Of a DNA stretch of 5,669 nt, positions 1-4,142 are shown one piece after another (position 1 is the stretch's first letter; the number at the start of each line of letters is the position of its first letter). The DNA is from an uncultured Clostridia bacterium (GTDB lineage Bacteria; Bacillota; Clostridia; Oscillospirales; CAG-272): assembly GCA_945949385.1 (NCBI GenBank), contig CAMFEL010000125.1, positions 1 through 5,669 on the forward strand, read 5' to 3'. The notes beneath the pieces are model-generated. The model saw only the letters and a program-made list of their open reading frames with translations. It was not told where the DNA came from and ran no database searches. Both the position numbers and the translations under genes were made by a program.

Positions 1-290
1 GCACCGGTGATCATGTTCTTGACATAGTCAGCGTGGCCGGGACAGTCAACGTGAGCGTAGTGACGCTTAGCGGTCTCGTACTCAACGTGTCTGGTGTTGA
101 TTGTGATACCGCGGGCTCTTTCCTCGGGTGCGTTGTCGATCTGGTCATATGCCATGAACTCGATCTTATCATCGCCCAGGGACAGGTACTTGGTGATAGC
201 TGCGGTAAGAGTGGTCTTGCCGTGGTCAACGTGGCCGATGGTACCAATGTTGACATGGGGTTTCGTTCTTTCGAATTTTTCCTTTGCCAT
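1..290 (-). CDS. tuf: Elongation factor Tu, N-terminal part (cut by window edge)
   Basis: EF-Tu is the cytoplasmic GTPase that delivers aminoacyl-tRNA to the ribosomal A site. Only the first 96 full codons lie in the window, all from the GTP-binding domain; the remaining roughly 300 residues of a normal EF-Tu of about 395-400 lie beyond the left edge. Visible motifs are the P-loop GHVDHGKT (residues 19-26), the switch I signature RGITI (60-64) and the G3 motif DCPGH (82-86), which includes the catalytic His86-equivalent. The start MAKEKFERTKPHVNIGT is typical of the family and is preceded by a perfect GGAGG (plus-strand 300-304) nine bases upstream. The gene follows fusA after 55 nt with no convincing promoter between them, so it is probably the fourth gene of the str operon. 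A second tuf copy elsewhere in the genome cannot be excluded. Identification is very secure. Confidence 0.98.
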   Translation of the reverse strand, partial: MAKEKFERTKPHVNIGTIGHVDHGKTTLTAAITKYLSLGDDKIEFMAYDQIDNAPEERARGITINTRHVEYETAKRHYAHVDCPGHADYVKNMITG

Positions 291-345
291 TTGTAATGTC
301 CTCCAAATGAAATTATTTTTGTTGATATTTTGTAATTAAAGCCGT

Positions 346-2427
346 TTAGTTGGCTTTGTTGCGGCTGCTTGCAACCTTTTCCAGGATGCTCTTGGGCACC
401 TCTGCGAAGTGGTCGGGCTCCATGGAATACTGACCGCGTCCCTGAGTCTTGGAACGGAGGTCGGTAGCGTAGCCGAACATCTCGGACAGAGGGATCATAG
501 CGGTGATCTGCTGCGCACCGCTGACAGGCTCCATAGACTGGATCTGACCGCGGCGGGAGTTAACGTCACCGATAACATCGCCCATGTAGTCGTCGGGAGT
601 AATGATTACCACCTTCATAATAGGCTCGGTAAGCACGGGGTCCGCCTTGCGCATTGCGTCCTTGAACGCCATGGAACCGGCGATCTTGAACGCCATTTCG
701 GAGGAGTCGACCTCGTGGTAGGAGCCGTCGTAAAGGTTGACCTTTACGTCAACTACATTATAACCTGCCAGAACACCCGACTCCATTGCACTCTTGATAC
801 CGGCGTCAACGGCGGGAATATATTCCTTGGGAATAGCACCGCCCACAACGGTATTTTCAAATACATAGCCTGCGCCGGGCTCGTTGGGCTCGATACGGAT
901 CTTAACGTGACCGTACTGACCCTTACCGCCTGACTGGCGCGCATACTTGGTGTCTGACTCTGCCTGACGGCGGATAGTCTCCTTGTATGCAACCTGAGGA
1001 CGGCCTATATTTGCCTCCACCTTAAACTCGCGGAGCAGTCTGTCCACGATGATCTCAAGGTGAAGCTCGCCCATACCTGCAATAATGGTCTGACCGGTCT
1101 CCTCGTCCGTATAGGTACGGAAAGTGGGGTCTTCCTCTGCAAGCTTTGCCAGAGCGATGCCCATCTTTTCCTGACCGGCTTTGGTCTTGGGCTCGATGGC
1201 AACGCGGATAACGGGCTCCGGGAACTCCATGGACTCAAGGATTATAGGTGCCTTGTCGTCGCACAGCGTATCACCGGTGGTGGTGTTTTTAAGTCCTACG
1301 ACAGCCGCGATGTCTCCCGCATAGCAGGAAGGTATGTCGGTACGCTCGTTGGAGTGCATCTGGATAAGACGTCCCATACGCTCCTTGGCGCCCTTTACCG
1401 AGTTCCAGGTATACTCACCTGCGTTAATAACGCCGGAATATACTCTGAAGAAGCACAGCTTGCCCACGAAGGGGTCTGTCATGATCTTGAATGCAAGAGC
1501 TGCGAATGGCTCTTCGTCGGAGGAAACTCTCTCCTCTTCCTCGCCGGTCTCGGGATTGATACCTCTGATGTGAGGAACATCCGTGGGAGCGGGCATATAA
1601 TCGACGATTGCGTCAAGCAACTTCTGCACGCCCTTGTTTCTGTAAGAGGTACCGCAAACCACGGGAACTATCTTGTTTGCAATGGTAGCGGCGCGAAGGA
1701 CTCTCTTAATGTCGCTGACGCTGAGATCGCCCTCCTCACAGTACTTTTCAAACAGCTCCTCGTCGCACTCTGCGACAGCCTCTACAAGCTCTGTGTGATA
1801 CTGCTGAGCTTTCTCCAGCATATCCTCCGGAATAGGCTCAACGCGCATATCCTTACCCATCTCATCGTAGTAGACATCAGCCTCCATATTGATAAGATCG
1901 ATAATACCTCTGAACGAGTCCTCTGATCCGATAGGAAGCTGAATCGGGACTGCATTAGCCTTCAGTCTTTCGCGCATCATATCGACAACGCGGTAGAAGT
2001 TGGCGCCCATAATGTCCATCTTGTTGACATAGGCCATACGGGGAACGCCGTACTTGTCCGCCTGACGCCATACGGTCTCGGACTGAGGCTCGACACCGCC
2101 CTTTGCGCAAAGCACGGTGACGGAGCCGTCAAGCACTCTGAGTGAGCGCTCAACCTCAACGGTAAAGTCAACGTGTCCGGGGGTGTCTATAATATTGATT
2201 CTGTTACCCTTCCAGTAGCAGGTGGTAGCAGCGGAGGTAATGGTAATACCTCTCTCCTGCTCCTGCTCCATCCAGTCCATGGTAGCTGCGCCGTCGTGAG
2301 TCTCACCGATCTTATGAGTCTTACCTGTGTAATACAGGATACGCTCGGTGGTAGTGGTCTTGCCGGCGTCGATATGAGCCATGATACCGATGTTACGGGT
2401 GTGCTCAAGCGAATATTCTCTCGGCAT
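346..2427 (-). CDS. fusA: Elongation factor G
   Basis: EF-G is the translational GTPase that drives tRNA-mRNA translocation and, with ribosome recycling factor, splits post-termination ribosomes. The 693-residue length is normal for the family and the reading frame is intact. GTPase motifs are in order: G1 AHIDAGKT (17-24), switch I RGITI (59-63), G3 DTPGH (81-85), G4 NKMD (135-138) and G5 GTS (259-261). Domain II begins near residue 305 (EEPFAALAFKIMTDPF), domain III contains GMGELHLEI (451-459), and the domain IV tip carries YHEVDS (570-575) with His571 at the position that probes the A-site decoding centre. The full domain IV tip and conserved motifs point to the canonical translocase and not an EF-G2/Tet(M)-like paralogue. 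The start MPREYSLEHTRNIGI is canonical; AAGGAG at plus-strand 2440-2445 lies 12 nt upstream, slightly far. The gene follows rpsG by 51 nt and precedes tuf by 55 nt, so co-transcription is likely. Long open frames on the opposite strand are shadows of it. Confidence 0.98.
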   Translation of the reverse strand: MPREYSLEHTRNIGIMAHIDAGKTTTTERILYYTGKTHKIGETHDGAATMDWMEQEQERGITITSAATTCYWKGNRINIIDTPGHVDFTVEVERSLRVLDGSVTVLCAKGGVEPQSETVWRQADKYGVPRMAYVNKMDIMGANFYRVVDMMRERLKANAVPIQLPIGSEDSFRGIIDLINMEADVYYDEMGKDMRVEPIPEDMLEKAQQYHTELVEAVAECDEELFEKYCEEGDLSVSDIKRVLRAATIANKIVPVVCGTSYRNKGVQKLLDAIVDYMPAPTDVPHIRGINPETGEEEERVSSDEEPFAALAFKIMTDPFVGKLCFFRVYSGVINAGEYTWNSVKGAKERMGRLIQMHSNERTDIPSCYAGDIAAVVGLKNTTTGDTLCDDKAPIILESMEFPEPVIRVAIEPKTKAGQEKMGIALAKLAEEDPTFRTYTDEETGQTIIAGMGELHLEIIVDRLLREFKVEANIGRPQVAYKETIRRQAESDTKYARQSGGKGQYGHVKIRIEPNEPGAGYVFENTVVGGAIPKEYIPAVDAGIKSAMESGVLAGYNVVDVKVNLYDGSYHEVDSSEMAFKIAGSMAFKDAMRKADPVLTEPIMKVVIITPDDYMGDVIGDVNSRRGQIQSMEPVSGAQQITAMIPLSEMFGYATDLRSKTQGRGQYSMEPDHFAEVPKSILEKVASSRNKAN

Positions 2428-2478
2428 ATACTAATAATTCTCCTTGTAATGTGCAGTACAAAATCGTCTTTTTCAGAA

Positions 2479-2949
2479 TCAATATCTGTAATGTGCGAAC
2501 GCTTTGTTTGCTTCTGCCATTCTGTGTGTTTCTTCTTTCTTCTTGAAAGCACCGCCGGTGCTGTTCTTGGCGTCCATGATCTCGCCTGCAAGGCGCTCAG
2601 CCATGGTCTTTTCACCGCGGTTTCTTGCAAAGCCGGTCATCCAGCGAAGACCCAGGGTATACCTTCTCTCGGGTCTTACTTCCATAGGAACCTGGTAGTT
2701 GGAGCCGCCGATACGGCGAGCCTTTACCTCCAGGACCGGCATTACGTTATCGAGAGCTTCCGTAAAGACTTCAAGGGGATTGTTGCCCGTTTTTTCCTCA
2801 ACGATGGCGAAGGCCTCGTAGACGATCTTCTGAGCAACACCCTTTTTGCCGTCCAGCATAATGTTGTTGATAAGCTTTGTTACCAGCTTTGAATTATACA
2901 GAGGATCCGGCAGAACGTCTCTCTTAGAAATCTGACCTCTTCTCGACAC
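2479..2949 (-). CDS. rpsG: 30S ribosomal protein S7
   Basis: S7 is a primary binder of the 3' major domain of 16S rRNA; it nucleates assembly of the 30S head and contacts E-site tRNA. From the GTG at 2949 the protein is 156 residues, the usual bacterial length, beginning (M)SRRGQISKRDVLPDP. Conserved blocks are LDGKK (about residues 32-36), ARRIGGSNYQVP with the rRNA-binding beta hairpin, EVRPERR, and the C-terminal HRMAEANKAFAHYRY. The frame can be extended six codons to a TTG at 2967, but that TTG and the next codons form the AAGGAGGG ribosome binding site itself, so GTG is the supported start. In E. coli S7 is also the translational repressor of the str operon, acting at the S12-S7 spacer; the 182-nt spacer here could serve the same role, which is inference. 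It lies between rpsL and fusA in the standard order. Confidence 0.98.
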   Translation of the reverse strand: MSRRGQISKRDVLPDPLYNSKLVTKLINNIMLDGKKGVAQKIVYEAFAIVEEKTGNNPLEVFTEALDNVMPVLEVKARRIGGSNYQVPMEVRPERRYTLGLRWMTGFARNRGEKTMAERLAGEIMDAKNSTGGAFKKKEETHRMAEANKAFAHYRY

Positions 2950-2956
2950 TTTACTT

Positions 2957-2964
2957 CCCTCCTT
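2957..2964 (-). promoter_or_regulatory. rpsG ribosome binding site that fixes the GTG start
   Basis: On the minus strand this reads AAGGAGGG, an almost perfect anti-16S Shine-Dalgarno sequence. It ends 7 nt before the GTG at 2947-2949, which is ideal spacing. The only longer in-frame alternative, a TTG at 2965-2967, lies immediately upstream of the motif and would translate the motif as Lys-Glu-Gly, so it can be dismissed as a start. Confidence 0.9.
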
Positions 2965-3131
2965 CAATATAAATTGTTATCATAGGTACTCGAAAATAAA
3001 TTCCGTCGTGCGAAAGTGAGCCGGAAGTATATAAACATCTGTCACCTTCAGCAGCTGCTGAAATAAATTCGAGGAGCTTTGCGGCGTGCGCCGCATTTTT
3101 GCAAAATCGGAAATATGAAAGAAAAACTTAC
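2965..3131 (-). promoter_or_regulatory. Long structured rpsL-rpsG spacer, candidate S7 autoregulatory region
   Basis: The rpsL-rpsG spacer runs 182 nt in total (2950-3131), longer than the other spacers in this operon (51 and 55 nt), and no convincing gene lies in it. In transcript order it contains a GC-rich hairpin (plus-strand 3080-3095, 6-bp stem with a 4-nt loop), a perfect 16-base palindrome TTCAGCAGCTGCTGAA (3047-3062), and a looser 5-bp inverted repeat TTCCG/CGGAA (3001-3005 with 3022-3026) enclosing about 16 nt. In E. coli S7 binds the S12-S7 intercistronic mRNA and represses translation of rpsG and downstream genes. That this spacer does the same is inference from position, length and inverted repeats; the RNA fold was not computed, and no sequence match to the E. 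coli site is claimed. No strong internal promoter was seen on the minus strand. Confidence 0.4.
3080..3100 (+). terminator. Terminator-like hairpin oriented against the str operon
   Basis: TGCGGC-GTGC-GCCGCA forms a six-pair GC-rich stem with a four-base loop and is followed directly by TTTTT (3096-3100) on the plus strand. That is the layout of an intrinsic terminator for rightward transcription. On the minus strand, the coding direction here, no U-tract follows, so it should not stop operon transcription and would appear there only as a hairpin. No plus-strand gene ends nearby, so a terminator role would concern antisense transcripts; it may simply be part of the structured rpsL-rpsG spacer. 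Confidence 0.3.
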
Positions 3132-3548
3132 TTATTTCTTCTTTGCGCGCTTTACGCCGTACTTGGAACGGGACTGATTGCGGTTAGCAACGCCCTGAGT
3201 ATCAAGCGTACCGCGGATGATGTGGTAACGCACACCGGGCAGGTCACGTACACGTCCGCCGCGGATAAGTACGACAGAGTGCTCCTGAAGGTTATGACCG
3301 ATACCGGGAATGTAGGTCCATGCTTCCATACCGTTGGTAAATCTTACTCTGGCAACCTTACGGAGAGCCGAGTTAGGCTTTTTCGGCGTGGTGGTGGATA
3401 CCTTTGTGCAGACTCCGCGCTTCTGGGGAGAATGCTGATCGATGGGCTTGTTCTTAATGGTGTTGAAGCCCTGCTGCATAACGGGGGATTTGGACTTGTA
3501 GACCTTGTCCTTTCTTCCCTGCTTTACGAGCTGGTTAAAGGTAGGCAT
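3132..3548 (-). CDS. rpsL: 30S ribosomal protein S12
   Basis: S12 sits at the interface of the 30S subunit next to the decoding centre and controls accuracy; it is the classical streptomycin-resistance protein. The protein is 138 residues from MPTFNQLVKQGRKDK, matching the longer Gram-positive S12 (E. coli has 124) with the characteristic insertion near residues 20-40. Conserved blocks are PQKRGVCTKV (41-50), TTTPKKPNSALRK (52-64), GHNLQEHSVVLIRGGRV (84-100) and DLPGVRYHIIRG (102-113). Lys56 corresponds to E. coli Lys43. The E. coli Lys88 position is Arg101 here (codon CGT, plus-strand 3246-3248). Asp102 matches the aspartate methylthiolated by RimO in E. coli. AAAGGAG (plus-strand 3558-3564) lies nine bases before the chosen ATG. 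The frame extends 26 codons further upstream, but that extension lacks family similarity and falls in the leader. It is the first gene of the operon, behind a strong promoter. Confidence 0.98.
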   Translation of the reverse strand: MPTFNQLVKQGRKDKVYKSKSPVMQQGFNTIKNKPIDQHSPQKRGVCTKVSTTTPKKPNSALRKVARVRFTNGMEAWTYIPGIGHNLQEHSVVLIRGGRVRDLPGVRYHIIRGTLDTQGVANRNQSRSKYGVKRAKKK

Positions 3549-3672
3549 TCTTTTCAACTCCTTTCTTCGGTGATAAATGTTTATATACAACCGGACACGC
3601 CGGTCATACACGGTATAAACGCGCACCAGTCCTGCATTTGGGCATAGCTATACCCTTTGCGAAACCGCGTGC
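3549..3672 (-). promoter_or_regulatory. 5' leader of the str operon with two inverted repeats
   Basis: This is the predicted untranslated leader from the inferred transcription start (about 3672) to the rpsL ATG, roughly 125 nt. Reading in the transcript direction it holds GGGTATAGCTATGCCC (plus-strand 3640-3655; seven pairs including one U-G if fully folded, realistically six with an AGCU loop) and ACCGG-CGTGT-CCGGT (3590-3604; five-pair stem, five-base loop), then the rpsL Shine-Dalgarno. Neither hairpin is followed by a U-tract, so there is no visible attenuator-terminator. The structure could be a ribosomal-protein binding leader or merely stabilise the mRNA; I recognise no named leader family. 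Confidence 0.45.
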
Positions 3673-3678
3673 ATTGTC

Positions 3679-3707
3679 ATTCTATCATATATTCGGAAAT
3701 ATGTCAA
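3679..3707 (-). promoter_or_regulatory. Strong sigma-A-type promoter of the str operon
   Basis: Reading the minus strand, TTGACA (3707-3702, perfect -35) is followed by a 17-bp spacer and TAGAAT (3684-3679, five of six matches to the -10 consensus). A TG one base before the -10 (TGA-TAGAAT) adds an extended -10 element. The expected transcription start is about seven bases downstream, near 3672. Position, orientation and strength fit the main promoter of an operon encoding highly abundant translation factors. An imperfect 18-bp dyad centred in the spacer (3686-3703, CATAT...ATATG arms) overlaps the -35; whether anything binds it is unknown. Confidence 0.85.
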
Positions 3708-3876
3708 CACTCACATTCCAAAAGCCGAAATTTCTCCGTTTTGCACAACAATTTCTCCCGACCGGAAGCCAAAAAAGCAATATTTGAAAGGAAAACCGGC
3801 AAATTTTTTGTATTTATATGCCTTACTTCAAATTATTTACAGACTTTCCGTTTTTTATACCCCCCTCTTTCGCCAT
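3708..3876. other. AT-rich intergenic DNA with no supported gene
   Basis: Part of the 414-bp gap between rpsL and the small membrane protein gene. Upstream of the str promoter the DNA is rich in A and T runs, for example near 3770-3775, 3804-3809 and 3851-3856, which could act as an UP-element-like or curved region, though that is not shown. A plus-strand frame is open here from 3657 but its residues look unlike a protein and it lacks a good ribosome binding site. No tRNA, convincing terminator or clear regulator site was found. Confidence 0.5.
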
Positions 3877-3905
3877 ACGACAGCAAAGACGGCGCAGCAT
3901 ATACT
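3877..3905 (+). promoter_or_regulatory. Candidate promoter for the small protein-recD2 pair
   Basis: ACGACA (3877-3882; four of six -35 matches, the GACA part intact), a 17-bp spacer, and TATACT (3900-3905; five of six -10 matches). Transcription would begin near 3912, leaving about 50 nt before the ATG at 3963. It is the best plus-strand candidate seen in the gap but clearly weaker than the divergent str promoter. It lies inside an inverted repeat, CCCCCTCT (3861-3868) with AGAGGGGG (3912-3919). Confidence 0.4.
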
Positions 3906-3962
3906 GACTTCAGAGGGGGCTTTGAAAACCGGCACAAATCAATGAAAGGCACAGACTTAACC

Positions 3963-4115
3963 ATGGCCGACATTATAATCAAGGTGATAGTGTCCGTCTT
4001 TTTCATCTTCGGCGTTTACTGCGCCCTGCATGAGCTTTTGTCTCTTGCACAGAGGCTCGTAAAGCACATACGGAGAAAAATTGACAAAAGGGCAAAAAGG
4101 GATTATAATAACTAA
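3963..4115 (+). CDS. Small single-span membrane protein, function unknown
   Basis: I do not recognise this 50-residue protein. It begins MADIIIKVIVSVFFIFGVY; residues about 4-26 form one hydrophobic segment long enough to span the membrane, interrupted late by His23-Glu24. Residues 31-46 are strongly basic (several Lys and Arg, with one Asp), so the positive-inside rule predicts the C-terminus in the cytoplasm. There is no cleavable signal peptide pattern and no cysteine pair. The start is uncertain: ATG at 3963 has only GAAAGG about 13 nt upstream, while an in-frame ATG at 3942 would add seven residues (MKGTDLT) with no better ribosome binding site. The frame stays open further upstream to 3657, but that stretch does not look coding. 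It ends 27 nt before recD2 on the same strand, suggesting co-transcription. Its reality rests on the membrane-plus-basic-tail pattern and its position, so confidence is moderate. Confidence 0.6.
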   Translation: MADIIIKVIVSVFFIFGVYCALHELLSLAQRLVKHIRRKIDKRAKRDYNN

Positions 4116-4142
4116 GGTATTATCAGTCAGCGGAGGTCACAT

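Noticed and set aside
1060..1926. 288-codon open frame on the plus strand inside fusA
   Set aside because: Lies fully antisense to an intact, strongly conserved EF-G gene; no ribosome binding site or recognisable domain, and composition is that of a mirror frame of biased codon use.
2173..2892. 239-codon plus-strand frame across fusA and rpsG
   Set aside because: Antisense to two certain genes and spans their junction; no family motif or start signal.
3590..3604. Leader hairpin as a transcription attenuator
   Set aside because: Five-pair stem without a following U-tract in the transcript direction, so not an intrinsic terminator.
3549..3626. 26-codon N-terminal extension of rpsL
   Set aside because: S12 proteins start at the MPTFNQL-type sequence, which has its own well-spaced ribosome binding site; the extension would read through the leader hairpin.
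3657..3962. N-terminal extension of the small membrane protein frame
   Set aside because: The residues are not protein-like, the stretch covers the str promoter and A/T runs, and there is no ribosome binding site at its first ATG; start codons at 3942 or 3963 are more plausible.
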